Part shown: positions 39,583-48,515 of the stretch, one piece after another | How positions within the stretch are numbered: the first letter of the stretch is position 1 | Layout of the letters: every line of letters starts with the position of its first letter | Source of the DNA: Streptococcus sp. DD12 | GTDB taxonomy: Bacteria; Bacillota; Bacilli; Lactobacillales; Streptococcaceae | DNA: 64,000 nt | NCBI RefSeq assembly: GCF_001578885.1 | Contig: NZ_KQ969495.1 | Span: forward strand, 789,123 to 853,122 | Direction: 5' to 3' | The notes under the pieces: model-generated | Database searches by the model: none | The model's input: only the letters and a program-made list of their open reading frames with translations | What the model was told of the DNA's origin: nothing | Position numbers and translations under genes: made by a program

Positions 39583-40100
39583 CGTTTAAATTCCTTGGTT
39601 AGAGCCGGATATTCCTGGTGGTTACGCGTGTAATAACGAACGGTGATGGTAGACTCTGTTACCGTCACGAGAGCATAGAGTTTTTCAGCTATTTCCCCAC
39701 GAGGTTGAGAGACACTCCCAGGGTTGATGAAAATCGTTTTGCCATTGCGCCAGGCTGCTGGCACATGCAGGTGGCCATAGAGGCAGATCGTCGCATCGGC
39801 TTCCTGAGCAAATAAATCTAAGCGCTCCCAACCAAAATTAATGCCATAAAGGTGGCCGTGGGTTTGAGCAATGGTAACATCACCATAAGTCACAAGGTTT
39901 GTAGGAGCATAGGGCCCTTCCCAATCACAGTTCCCTTGGACCACATGGATGCCAGACCATAATGGGTCGTTGCCAGAGAGTTCGGAGTCTCCATTGTGAA
40001 AAATGGCCGTCACCTGTCCCTGGTATTTTGCTTTTAGTTCTTCAACGATTGCGCGATCCCCATGGGAATCACTCATGACTAAGAAAGTTTGGCTTGCCAT
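39579..40100 (-). CDS. YfcE/MJ0936-type metallophosphoesterase
   Basis: 173 residues. Metal-binding motifs: SDSHGD (10-15), NGDSE, GNCD, TQTHGH and YGHLHVP. Homologs hydrolyse phosphodiesters or small phosphorylated substrates with Mn2+. Its start overlaps the 3' end of rdgB by 22 bases. Confidence 0.92.
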   Translation of the reverse strand: MASQTFLVMSDSHGDRAIVEELKAKYQGQVTAIFHNGDSELSGNDPLWSGIHVVQGNCDWEGPYAPTNLVTYGDVTIAQTHGHLYGINFGWERLDLFAQEADATICLYGHLHVPAAWRNGKTIFINPGSVSQPRGEIAEKLYALVTVTESTITVRYYTRNHQEYPALTKEFKR

Positions 40101-41020
40101 GCTGGAAAGACCTCCATTAACCGTTTAACTGCTTGGCCGCGGTGAGATTGCTGATTTTTTTCGTCAGGGCTCAACTCCGCAGCCGTCTTATCCGTACCTG
40201 CGACGACAAAGATTGGGTCATAGCCAAAACCACCATCACCTTTTGGATTAAAAGCGATGCTTCCTGGCCAATCCGCCTCAACCACCAAGCTCTCCACACC
40301 AGGCTTTGCAACCACTAAGGTGGTATGGAAATGAGCCGAGCGTTTGTCACGGTCGATAACTGTCGCTAACTCATGGAGGAGTTTTGCGACATTGGCCTCG
40401 TCTGTAGCATCAGGACCTGCAAAGCGGGCCGACCACACACCTGGAAGCCCACCGAGGACATCAACCGCCAAACCGGAGTCATCCGCTAAAACCATCTGAC
40501 CGGTTAGGTTGGCAATCGTTTCCGCCTTAAGACGGGCATTTTCCTCAAAAGTCATGCCTGTCTCAGCCACTTCTGGCAAGTCAGGATAGGCATTGAGGTT
40601 TTCCACCTCGTAACCCATGGCGCCAAAAAGTTCTGCAAACTCCTTGGTTTTCCCTTCGTTACGCGTAGCAATCAAGAGCTTTTGAGGAAGACTTTTTTCT
40701 TGAACCGCTCCCAGTTCCAAGGCAAAAGCTAAGACTAGGCTACCATTTTTCGTCACCTGACCTAGGCCATCTTCTTGTGCATAAGCGTAGTCATCACCCG
40801 TGATTTGTGTCAAGAGGCGACTCAGGGCAGAAAAGAAATCTGGCTGATTGCCATAGTCGGCAACAAAAACTTGACCTGTCTGATCAGTCAGTAAGGCTTG
40901 CGTTAGAGCAAGCTCTTTTTGGGGGACTTGCCCCGAGAACTGCATGACTTGACAGGACGCATCTGTCACCTGATATAAGAGATGAGCTTGCCCCACCTGG
41001 ATGTCTAAAGGTTTGTTCAT
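40079..41020 (-). CDS. rdgB: XTP/dITP diphosphatase (RdgB/HAM1) with streptococcal N-terminal extension
   Basis: 313 residues from the ATG at 41020, which overlaps the murI stop in an ATGA. The catalytic HAM1 domain begins near residue 115 ([18 protein letters not shown]) and includes [19 protein letters not shown] and GFGYDPIF. The first 110 residues are an extension of unknown role shared by streptococcal orthologs. The enzyme removes non-canonical purine triphosphates from the nucleotide pool. Confidence 0.94.
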   Translation of the reverse strand: MNKPLDIQVGQAHLLYQVTDASCQVMQFSGQVPQKELALTQALLTDQTGQVFVADYGNQPDFFSALSRLLTQITGDDYAYAQEDGLGQVTKNGSLVLAFALELGAVQEKSLPQKLLIATRNEGKTKEFAELFGAMGYEVENLNAYPDLPEVAETGMTFEENARLKAETIANLTGQMVLADDSGLAVDVLGGLPGVWSARFAGPDATDEANVAKLLHELATVIDRDKRSAHFHTTLVVAKPGVESLVVEADWPGSIAFNPKGDGGFGYDPIFVVAGTDKTAAELSPDEKNQQSHRGQAVKRLMEVFPAWQAKLS

Positions 41021-41811
41021 AAATCGACGTGCTCCACCTGTAGTGGCCGGTTGAGCCAATGCTCTCCAACAGCTTTAAAACGGTCCACATTGGCTGTCGT
41101 GTAAAAACGGTGATGAAGGGCTTGTTTTGACCGGTCATGATTGATTTGAAAATAATTGAGTAAGACACTGATATCTCGGACACACTCTGCCCCACTATCA
41201 ATCAGTGTCACCTCATCCCCCATAGCGTTTTGAATAATCGGCGCTAACAATGGGTAATGCGTGCAGCCTAGGACCAAGGTATCTATCCGCCCAACCAAGG
41301 GAGCCAATTGCTCGTAGACAATTTTTTTTGCCACACTAGAGCCCATTTGATTAGATTCCACCAGGGGAACAAAGCGTGGACAAGCTAGGCTTGTTACCTG
41401 CATTTCTGGAGCCAGTCGGGTAATGCTGCGCTTATAAATATCTGATGTAATGGTCATCGGTGTGGCAATAACGCCGATTTGATTGCTGCGTGTCGCTTTA
41501 ATTGCCGCACTGGCACCGGGTAAAATAACGCCTAAGACTGGAATGTCTAAAGCTTCTTTTACTTCTTCCCAGGCGACTGCAGTGGCGGTGTTACAAGCGT
41601 AAACAATCATTTTGACATTTTGTGCTTGCAAAAACCGGACCATCTGCCACGTAAAATCGCGAATTTGCTCCGCAGGACGCGGACCAAAAGGAGCTCTGGC
41701 TTGGTCACCAATGTAGACGATTTCTTCATGAGGCAATTGCCGAAACATTTCTCTGACTACCGTCAGGCCACCAACACCAGAATCCAAAAAGCCAATAGGT
41801 CTATTGTCCAT
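41017..41811 (-). CDS. murI: Glutamate racemase
   Basis: 264 residues. [13 protein letters not shown] near the N terminus, catalytic Cys in YACNTATA and the second in GCTHYPLL. It makes D-glutamate for peptidoglycan. It is coupled to rdgB as in other streptococci. Confidence 0.97.
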   Translation of the reverse strand: MDNRPIGFLDSGVGGLTVVREMFRQLPHEEIVYIGDQARAPFGPRPAEQIRDFTWQMVRFLQAQNVKMIVYACNTATAVAWEEVKEALDIPVLGVILPGASAAIKATRSNQIGVIATPMTITSDIYKRSITRLAPEMQVTSLACPRFVPLVESNQMGSSVAKKIVYEQLAPLVGRIDTLVLGCTHYPLLAPIIQNAMGDEVTLIDSGAECVRDISVLLNYFQINHDRSKQALHHRFYTTANVDRFKAVGEHWLNRPLQVEHVDL

Positions 41812-41851
41812 CGTCTTGTCCTAGAAATAGGGGCTATGCCCCCGTCTTTCT

Positions 41852-42094
41852 TTATTTTTTCTTTTTGCTTTGCTCAGCTTTAGATTGTTTGACAAGCTGG
41901 CGGTAAGTTTGTTGAATCTTAGCCTCGCTAGGTTTTTGGCCCATTTGGCGCATCATGGTGGCCAAAATTTCAGGGGTCAAGATGGGGTTTTCAGAAACTT
42001 GCTTTTCAAACTGCTTGCGCGCAAGGTAAATCCCCAACACAGTCCCAGCCAAAACACCAATAATAATCAACAAAATCCAAATAACAACTGACAT
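41852..42094 (-). CDS. YneF family membrane protein
   Basis: 80 residues. One N-terminal helix (about 4-26, [19 protein letters not shown]) and a cytoplasmic part with [22 protein letters not shown], the family signature, and a Lys-rich tail. The function is unknown. Confidence 0.9.
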   Translation of the reverse strand: MSVVIWILLIIIGVLAGTVLGIYLARKQFEKQVSENPILTPEILATMMRQMGQKPSEAKIQQTYRQLVKQSKAEQSKKKK

Positions 42095-42199
42095 GTTTGT
42101 TATAATTCTCCTTTAACACATAATACCTGTCTATTCTATCATATTTTCAGGTCAATTGAAAGCTTTTTCGTTAAGAAATGTATGGGCTTACAGAGCAGG

Positions 42200-43162
42200 C
42201 TATTTTTCATAGGGCGAATGTGTCTTTCCCTCTGCTAAAGCCTGACTTTCTGGGAGGCTCACCACCCGATTTTGATTAGTCCTTGCAGGCATCTTCTGGC
42301 GGTCATACCAGTAAACTTTGGATTGGCCCTTATTTGCGACATAAACAGTCCGTTCCTGATTCGCATGTGACGCCTCATTTGTATTGCTGGCACGCGCTTG
42401 AGCGCGACCTGTCTGGTAATCAATGTTGGCGTTAGGACTGACATTATCCAAGACGACTTGACTAATCCCCTCACTGGTCTGGCTTTCACGAGGACTGCCA
42501 AGGCTAATCGGCACTATCTGGCCACTGCTATCCAGTCCCACATAGCGAAGGCGGATTTGCCGTGGAAGCAGTTCATTGCCCTGATAAATGGGCACGACCT
42601 CATAATCCAGCCACTTATCTGGGTGTTGGGCTAGCCAATCGTCTAGACGATTCTCATAATAGAGCATGCTATCGGTATTGCTGTCGTCCATCCCCTTATA
42701 ATTACCAGCATTTAGCCAGTTTGTCATAGGGACTAGATTGCGTCGTTCACTGTTTAGGCCACTAAACTGATAACCTACCAGATGCCCACGACTCATCAGC
42801 CAAGCCTTCTGGTTGCCCTCTCCATAGGGCAATTTGTAATTGTGCCAACCGACGGGGTCAACGGTTATGCGACTATCCCGTTTTCTTTGCGGTTCATCTC
42901 GGTCGCGCAACTGAATATGGGCGCCTTGGGCACGACCAAGCGGATCAAGAGAGGCAAGAACCAAGGCTTTTTTGCCAGTAAAGACCAGCGTCCCACTAGG
43001 TGTTTTTTCAACTTGCGTTTCCCAGCCAGAAAGAGAAGGTTGGTCTTGACTAGGCCGTAACCATAGATTTCCTGCTAAAAAGAGGAGCAAGAAGAGAAAA
43101 ATAAGTCCTACTGCGCGAACCACTAGGGAGGGGCGACGATTAAAATCTGTCATTTTTATCAT
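42200..43162 (-). CDS. DNA/RNA non-specific endonuclease, membrane-anchored (EndA-related)
   Basis: 320 residues. One N-terminal membrane helix (about 14-32) anchors it. The beta-beta-alpha metal nuclease core follows: MSRGHLVGYQFSGLNSE with catalytic His where DRGH enzymes have Asp instead of Ser, and NLVPMTNWLN with the metal-binding Asn. A C-terminal segment TVYVANKGQSKVYWYD resembles the extra tail of other streptococcal secreted nucleases. Possible roles are DNA uptake or scavenging. TATAAT lies 8 bases before the first ATG, so the leader is very short. It is divergent from mutY. Confidence 0.85.
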   Translation of the reverse strand: MIKMTDFNRRPSLVVRAVGLIFLFLLLFLAGNLWLRPSQDQPSLSGWETQVEKTPSGTLVFTGKKALVLASLDPLGRAQGAHIQLRDRDEPQRKRDSRITVDPVGWHNYKLPYGEGNQKAWLMSRGHLVGYQFSGLNSERRNLVPMTNWLNAGNYKGMDDSNTDSMLYYENRLDDWLAQHPDKWLDYEVVPIYQGNELLPRQIRLRYVGLDSSGQIVPISLGSPRESQTSEGISQVVLDNVSPNANIDYQTGRAQARASNTNEASHANQERTVYVANKGQSKVYWYDRQKMPARTNQNRVVSLPESQALAEGKTHSPYEK

Positions 43163-43238
43163 TTTCTTTCATTATAATATCATTTTCTGTTGTATTTTTC
43201 TTGTGCCGAGGATTTCTCATTTTTGGTACAATGAGACT

Positions 43239-44357
43239 ATGTTAGATTTGACCCAATACGGTATCACCATGTGGGATGATGCCACAATCGTTTCCTTTCG
43301 AAAGACTTTGCTGGATTGGTACGACAGCCACAAACGTGACCTCCCCTGGCGAAAGACCAAGGACCCCTATGCCATCTGGGTATCTGAAATCATGCTTCAG
43401 CAAACGCAAGTGGCAACGGTTATCCCCTACTACGAGCGCTTTTTAACCTGGTTTCCGAAAATCGAGGATTTGGCAAAGGCACCAGAAGAGAAACTGCTAA
43501 AAGCCTGGGAAGGGCTGGGCTATTATTCACGGGTCCGCAACATGCAGGCGGCCGCACAGCAGATTGTCAGAGACTTTGACGGTCGTTTCCCTAACCAACA
43601 CGCTGACATCCTCCGCCTCAAGGGCATTGGCCCCTATACAGCTGGAGCTATCGCTTCCATCGCTTTTGATCTGCCTGAACCTGCTGTCGATGGCAATGTT
43701 ATGCGTGTCATGGCTCGACTGTTTGAAGTGGATTATGATATTGGTGACCCCAAAAATCGGAAAATTTTTCAAGCTCTTATGGCGATTTTAATCGACCCAG
43801 ACCGACCTGGTGATTTTAACCAGGCCCTGATGGACCTGGGAGCCGATGTGGAGTCTGCCAAAAATCCTCGGCCCCATCTGTCACCAATCAAAGCCTTTAA
43901 TGCCGCCTATTTACACGACTCTTACGACCGTTATCCCATTAAACTCCCAAAGAAAAAACCTCGGCCACTATCTTGGCTAGCCTTGCTTGTCCAAAATAAG
44001 GAGGGGGCTTTCTTGTTAGAAAAAAACGAGAACAGGGGGCTTTTATCAGGTTTTTGGACATTTCCACTCCTAGAAATGCCTTCCCAAGCACCTGATGATG
44101 CCACTATTTGCCAACTTTTCAAAGCCAACTACCCTTGCCAGATCCGCTTGACAAAGCGAACCTTTGGCATGGTCACTCATACCTTTAGCCATCAAAAATG
44201 GACGGTTTGCTTGAGAGAAGCCCAATTACTAGAAGAACAAGCAGAACTCCCCGACAAACTGAAATGGGTTTTCCCCCAAGATTTTGCCAACTTCCCCATG
44301 GCTACCCCACAAAAGAAAATGTGGCAAGCCTATCAAACAAAGGCTAATAAAGACTAG
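43239..44357 (+). CDS. mutY: A/G-specific adenine glycosylase MutY lacking the iron-sulfur cysteines
   Basis: 372 residues from the ATG at 43239. The helix-hairpin-helix LKGIGPYTAGAIASIAF with catalytic Asp in VDGNVMRV and the Glu in SEIMLQQTQV are present, and the C-terminal MutT-like domain (about 255-360) recognises 8-oxoG. The segment that normally holds four Cys (after LMDLGA) reads DVESAKNPRPHLSPIKAF, with none. Clusterless MutY is known in some Lactobacillales. It removes A opposite 8-oxoG. TGGTACAAT ends 6 bases before the ATG and no Shine-Dalgarno is present, suggesting a leaderless message. Confidence 0.95.
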   Translation: MLDLTQYGITMWDDATIVSFRKTLLDWYDSHKRDLPWRKTKDPYAIWVSEIMLQQTQVATVIPYYERFLTWFPKIEDLAKAPEEKLLKAWEGLGYYSRVRNMQAAAQQIVRDFDGRFPNQHADILRLKGIGPYTAGAIASIAFDLPEPAVDGNVMRVMARLFEVDYDIGDPKNRKIFQALMAILIDPDRPGDFNQALMDLGADVESAKNPRPHLSPIKAFNAAYLHDSYDRYPIKLPKKKPRPLSWLALLVQNKEGAFLLEKNENRGLLSGFWTFPLLEMPSQAPDDATICQLFKANYPCQIRLTKRTFGMVTHTFSHQKWTVCLREAQLLEEQAELPDKLKWVFPQDFANFPMATPQKKMWQAYQTKANKD

Positions 44358-44384
44358 CAGTCTGTCTACGAGACAGGCTGTTTT
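44358..44384 (+). terminator. Terminator of mutY
   Basis: CAGTCTGTC pairs with GACAGGCTG around TACGA, followed by TTTTA. Confidence 0.7.
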
Positions 44385-44451
44385 ACTTGTCTATAAGTAG
44401 TCGCCAATCTTTTGGGTCACTCATTCGCTAAAGACAAGGGGTGCTGACCTC

Positions 44452-44868
44452 TCACGATTTATTTTCTAAAGCCTTTAAGGCTTGAAAAAAATCTGGTTGC
44501 TGACGCTTGAGGTTAACAAAATTTCCCTGCTCATCGAGGAAACTATGCTGAGAAGTCGCCTGACAAACCAAGCGAGCATCCGCACGATTTCTCATTTCAT
44601 AGGCAAGGGTTAGGCGTGCTGCCTTTACAGCTATCACGTCTACGGAGATGCTAATCTCGTCCATAAAGGTTGTTGTTGCCAGATAATCGGCCTCAACAGC
44701 CGTTACAGGGGAAATCACACCAATAGCCTCCAGACGGTCATAAGGAAAACCAATCTGGGCCAAAAGGTCACTTCTGGCTTCCTCCATCCAGCGGATATAG
44801 TTCGAATGATGAGTGATGCCCATCCGATCCGTTTCATAATACTGAACTTGATGCTGATAACTATGCAT
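44452..44868 (-). CDS. Acyl-CoA thioesterase, YbgC/4-hydroxybenzoyl-CoA type hotdog fold
   Basis: 138 residues from the ATG at 44868, preceded by AAAGGAGG. YYETDRMGITHHSNYIRWME contains the Tyr-x-x-Thr-Asp and the His-x-x-x-Tyr of this family; Asp14 is the usual catalytic residue. It lies just downstream of the terminator of the gene before it, so it has its own promoter. The acyl substrate is unknown. Confidence 0.88.
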   Translation of the reverse strand: MHSYQHQVQYYETDRMGITHHSNYIRWMEEARSDLLAQIGFPYDRLEAIGVISPVTAVEADYLATTTFMDEISISVDVIAVKAARLTLAYEMRNRADARLVCQATSQHSFLDEQGNFVNLKRQQPDFFQALKALENKS

Positions 44869-44934
44869 GACGTCCTCCTTTTTCTCTATTATAGCAAATG
44901 CCCTGACCTTTGCCGTGAGATTTTTCATCCGACA

Positions 44935-44960
44935 GCAAAAAACCACCCTTACAGGTGGCT
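44935..44960 (-). terminator. Terminator of the GHR-like operon
   Basis: CCACC pairs with GGTGG and the minus strand continues with TTTTTT. Confidence 0.75.
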
Positions 44961-44966
44961 TAGTCC

Positions 44967-45998
44967 TTAGTCAACTAGGAATTTTTTGTCAGGTGTTTTC
45001 GACAAATATTTGCGCTTTTGAGGCTGAGACCAGATGGCATCAAAATCAATGTCATCTGCAAAGCGGGAATTGTAGTCCACAAAGAGTTTTTCTTTTTTGG
45101 TGTCCCAACCACGGGCAATATCATGGAAATAAGTATTGTGGCGAAAGGCAGGAATGGCGTAAAGATCACGTGCGTAGCCCCAGATGTTTGGATACTCTGA
45201 AATCCGTTTTTTAATAGGTCCCAAATTACGGTAATAATGGGTATCAAAGCGCGCCAGCGTCACAAAGAAACGCACGTCAGAATCTGTGACATAATCTCCA
45301 AAAAGGAAACGATTGGTCTTAAGGCGTTCTTCCAAGACATCCAGTGTCGTAAAGAAGTCGTCAAAGGCCTCATCGTAAGCGACGATGGATTGCGCGAACA
45401 TCATCCGGTAAACCCCGTTATTGATAAAGGGAAAGAGGACATTGTCATTTAAATCATCAATTGATTGACGTAATGCTTCAGGGTAAAGATTTGGTGCCCC
45501 TTCCTTGTGATAGGGTTTAAAGGCTGTTTCAAAATAATTGGTTAAGCGATGGTAATCGTTGTTGGCTACTTCATAGGTATCCAAGTCAACCAGCGCTGGC
45601 ACCGTTGACCGTCCTGTGTATTCTGGATCCGCACGGTAGTAAAATTCCGCTAAATATTCAGCTCCTGTTTCGGGATCTTTTAAATCGTCATTATAGGCGA
45701 ATTCCCAGCCGAACTCACGGCGTTCCGGATCCTCAGTGTGCCCAACCTGATTGACAGAAATAACATCTTCCAAGCCCAGCAACTCTCGTACGATAGAGGC
45801 ACGGTTTGACCAGTGGCAACCTCGAGCCCAAAAAAGGCGGTATTTGCCTGGTTGCGCCTTAAGTTCCCCCTCACCGTCACCAAAAGGTGTTGTGAAGCGG
45901 TTTGGCTGGCGTTGGAAGGCGCCACGTTCATCAATTTCGGTTTTTGTTTCCATTGGGCGGACTTTAATAGTTACGGGTTTGATATCTTTTTTAGGCAT
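44967..45998 (-). CDS. Glutathionyl-hydroquinone reductase-like protein (Xi-class GST fold), paralog 1
   Basis: 343 residues. An N-terminal thioredoxin-like domain with Cys in ARGCHWSNR and a C-terminal helical GST domain. The family consensus CPWAHR is changed to CHWSNR here. YRADPEYTGRSTVPALVDL and the later NNGVYRMMFAQS and VTDSDVRFFVTLARFD are typical of YqjG/ECM4-type enzymes, which reductively remove glutathione from quinone conjugates. It is 20 bases downstream of a paralog. The altered active site suggests a different thiol or substrate (inference). Confidence 0.87.
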   Translation of the reverse strand: MPKKDIKPVTIKVRPMETKTEIDERGAFQRQPNRFTTPFGDGEGELKAQPGKYRLFWARGCHWSNRASIVRELLGLEDVISVNQVGHTEDPERREFGWEFAYNDDLKDPETGAEYLAEFYYRADPEYTGRSTVPALVDLDTYEVANNDYHRLTNYFETAFKPYHKEGAPNLYPEALRQSIDDLNDNVLFPFINNGVYRMMFAQSIVAYDEAFDDFFTTLDVLEERLKTNRFLFGDYVTDSDVRFFVTLARFDTHYYRNLGPIKKRISEYPNIWGYARDLYAIPAFRHNTYFHDIARGWDTKKEKLFVDYNSRFADDIDFDAIWSQPQKRKYLSKTPDKKFLVD

Positions 45999-46018
45999 AG
46001 TGTCTCCTTTTAAGGGTA

Positions 46019-46972
46019 TTAAGCAAAGGTCTGGCGGTCTCTCTCATGGGGTTCCTCCCAAACCGAGAGGTCTGGCCCCTTAGGAAGGATTTGATGAGGG
46101 TTGATGGTCGCGCTCAGATGGTAATGTTTTTTGATATGGTCAAACTTGGTCGTCTCTTTAAAAGCAGGCTGCTGGTAGAGGTCACGCGCATAGGCCCAGA
46201 GATTGGGAAAATCAACAAGGCGGTTACGATTGGTGTTGAAGCCATTGTAATAAGCCACATCAAAACGGGCCAGCGTCACATAGAGGCGGATATCCGAATC
46301 CGTTATCTGGTCTCCAAAAAGGTAACGCGAATGCCCCAAACGCTCCTCCAGCGTGTCTAAACGCTCAAAGAGCCTATCATAGGCGGCTTCATAGGCTGAT
46401 TGACTGGTCGCAAAACCAGCCTTGTAGACCCCGTTATTGATGTCATGATAGATGACTTCATTGAGGGCATCGATTTCGGAACGCAAGGCCTCGGGATAAA
46501 GGTCAGGGGCATCTTTTTTGTGCAAGTCACGCCATGCCAGTTCCCAATGGCGTAGGAGGTTGAGAAAATCATTGTTAACCACCTGTCCCGTCTGTAAATC
46601 AACCAGAGCGGGCACTGTAAAGCGCCCTTCGTAGTTAGGGTCTGTCGCCAAATACAAGTCACTGAGGTAAGGAACCTTCAAAACAGGGTCTTTTTGACCA
46701 GCATCCAAAGCAAAGGCCCAATCTGTCCGTTCAATCTTAGGGCGAACAGGGGCAACAATCCCAACCGACACCTTGTCTTCTAGACCTAGCAGTTTGAGGG
46801 CAATCAATTGGCGGTGGGCCCATGGACAGGCATAGGAGGCAATCAAGCGGTAGCGACCGGCCTCAACGGGGAGTTGCCCTTCTTTAGGGCCAAAGGAAGT
46901 CACAAAGCGTGTTTGCTGTCGCTTGAAATTTCCTTGGGCATCGACTTCTTTTTTGACATAATCTGTCGGCAT
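46019..46972 (-). CDS. Glutathionyl-hydroquinone reductase-like protein, paralog 2
   Basis: 317 residues with the canonical CPWAHRQLIALKLLGLED active-site block, DPNYEGRFTVPALVDL, NNGVYKAGFATSQ and ITDSDIRLYVTLARFD. It shares length, domain order and many motifs with the gene just downstream, so the pair arose by tandem duplication or was acquired together. Low-G+C cocci often obtain glutathione by import or through GshF; I see no glutathione gene in the window. Confidence 0.9.
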   Translation of the reverse strand: MPTDYVKKEVDAQGNFKRQQTRFVTSFGPKEGQLPVEAGRYRLIASYACPWAHRQLIALKLLGLEDKVSVGIVAPVRPKIERTDWAFALDAGQKDPVLKVPYLSDLYLATDPNYEGRFTVPALVDLQTGQVVNNDFLNLLRHWELAWRDLHKKDAPDLYPEALRSEIDALNEVIYHDINNGVYKAGFATSQSAYEAAYDRLFERLDTLEERLGHSRYLFGDQITDSDIRLYVTLARFDVAYYNGFNTNRNRLVDFPNLWAYARDLYQQPAFKETTKFDHIKKHYHLSATINPHQILPKGPDLSVWEEPHERDRQTFA

Positions 46973-46992
46973 AGCGCCTCCTTTTTCGTCAG

Positions 46993-47478
46993 TTAATAGC
47001 GACCAATCTCACTCTCAAAACGGTAGCCCTCGGGCAGGAAGAAACCTTCCTCTTCCATCCAGCGAAAGCCGTCGCTCGTCGCATCACCAAAGTGGGCAAA
47101 GGCCGTTTTGTTGCGACGAAAACCGTAGTGCTCGTAGAGCGTCAGGGTCTGGGGATGGGTGTAAAGGATAATGTTTTGCCCTTTAAGCTTATCCAGCAAA
47201 GTCGTAATCAAGGTGTGACCGACATGTTGCCCTTGATAATCCGGATCAACCGCAACATTGTAAATCGCCGCCTGGGTATAACCATCACTCAGGGCACGGC
47301 CCACCCCAATAACACGGTCCTTGTCCTTGATAAAAAGGGTAACATCTGAATTTTTAAAAACCTTCTCCTGCATCTCAGCATCGTGGTGGGAACTTAGACC
47401 AGCCTTGTGCAAGACATCCGCCACCTGCTGGTAATCTACTTTTTCAGGGTCCGTTTCGATGGTATAGGGAAATGACAT
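46993..47478 (-). CDS. GNAT-family N-acetyltransferase
   Basis: 161 residues. The acetyl-CoA loop is in DPDYQGQHVGHTLITTLLDK (V/I)xxxxQ/RxxG/A, with beta4 AAIYNVAVDP before it. The C-terminal YEHYGFRRN closes the fold. The substrate is unknown. It lies between the GHR-like pair and an orphan binding protein, with short gaps, and may be co-transcribed with both. Confidence 0.85.
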   Translation of the reverse strand: MSFPYTIETDPEKVDYQQVADVLHKAGLSSHHDAEMQEKVFKNSDVTLFIKDKDRVIGVGRALSDGYTQAAIYNVAVDPDYQGQHVGHTLITTLLDKLKGQNIILYTHPQTLTLYEHYGFRRNKTAFAHFGDATSDGFRWMEEEGFFLPEGYRFESEIGRY

Positions 47479-47486
47479 AGGGCCTC

Positions 47487-48344
47487 CTAGCCTTTAAGTG
47501 AGGGCGAATAATCTGCCCCGAAGTATTTTTCATTGATTTTTTTAGACGTCCCATCTGCAATCACTTCTTTGAGTGCCTTGTTGACGTCTTTTTGGAGTTG
47601 GCTTTCACCCTTGGCAAAAATCAGGTAACTGTAGGGCTCCGCTAAGAGTTCCGATTCCAAGTCACCAGAAACTTCCTTGCCGACTAGATCCATTTGGTAT
47701 TCCTTTTGGTAATACTCAAACATGGGCTTATCCATCACCAAAAAATCATACTTACCAGAGGCCACGCCCTCTAGTTGGGCCTTCAAATCTTCTTGAGAAT
47801 AATTGAGCTGGATAGGCTTGTCGGTATGCGCCTTGTTATAGCTTTCAATGGCTGTCGTCGAATTTACCCCTGCTGAACCTACAGTAGATAGGCCTGCCAA
47901 GTCTGCCCAGCTATTGGCCGACTTAGCCAACTGGCTGTCTTTTTTGAAGATGACCACGTAGGAATTTTTAAAAATAGGGTCACTAAAGAGGTAATTTTTC
48001 TCACGTTCTGCATTTTTAGCGAAGTTGTTGACCCCAATCTGATAGCGACCGGACGTCAAACCTGAAAAGATAGAGGGAAATTCTGTCTTGACGATTTTAA
48101 GTTTGTACTGGGGTAATTTCTCAAAAATCGCCTGAAGCAATTCAATATTGTGCCCCGTCAACTGACCCTTTTCAACAAAACTAAAGGGTTTCGGGCTCCC
48201 TCCTGTCGCTGCCACGACCTCTGTTTTAGGGCCATCAGTTTTACTGGCAGACTTTCCCTGCAGCGTTTGACTGGCCAAAAACACTAGAACAACTGCCAGC
48301 ACAAGGCCTGATACGAGGCCTATAACCTTTTTAGTGACTCCCAT
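47487..48344 (-). CDS. Amino acid ABC transporter substrate-binding protein without adjacent permease
   Basis: 285 residues, type II periplasmic-binding fold (bacterial extracellular solute-binding family 3). A hydrophobic N-terminal segment (about 7-27) targets the envelope, but no lipobox Cys follows, so it may be an uncleaved membrane anchor. GGSPKPFSFVEKGQLTGHNIELL and GVNNFAKNAEREKNYLFSDP resemble cystine or polar amino acid binders. No permease or ATPase gene is next to it, and the promoter region holds an inverted repeat. Confidence 0.87.
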   Translation of the reverse strand: MGVTKKVIGLVSGLVLAVVLVFLASQTLQGKSASKTDGPKTEVVAATGGSPKPFSFVEKGQLTGHNIELLQAIFEKLPQYKLKIVKTEFPSIFSGLTSGRYQIGVNNFAKNAEREKNYLFSDPIFKNSYVVIFKKDSQLAKSANSWADLAGLSTVGSAGVNSTTAIESYNKAHTDKPIQLNYSQEDLKAQLEGVASGKYDFLVMDKPMFEYYQKEYQMDLVGKEVSGDLESELLAEPYSYLIFAKGESQLQKDVNKALKEVIADGTSKKINEKYFGADYSPSLKG

Positions 48345-48430
48345 CTGATCTCCTTTTCACTCGCTGTTTGCGATTGTTTCCATCCTATCACACGCGAGAG
48401 ACTCTGCCTAATCTATCTTTCTTATGGCTA

Positions 48431-48451
48431 GGTATCAATTTTTCTGATACC
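48431..48451. promoter_or_regulatory. Inverted repeat in the divergent promoter region of the binding protein and pepV
   Basis: GGTATCA and TGATACC flank seven bases. A partial third copy, GGTAT, follows at about 48461. It lies about 85 bases from the binding-protein gene and 65 from pepV. The identity of the regulator is open; a LysR-type cysteine regulator is one possibility. Confidence 0.45.
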
Positions 48452-48515
48452 CACATGACTGGTATTTCTCATCACTTTACCGTAAGATAGAGGTATGACA
48501 AGGAGGTCAGCTACT

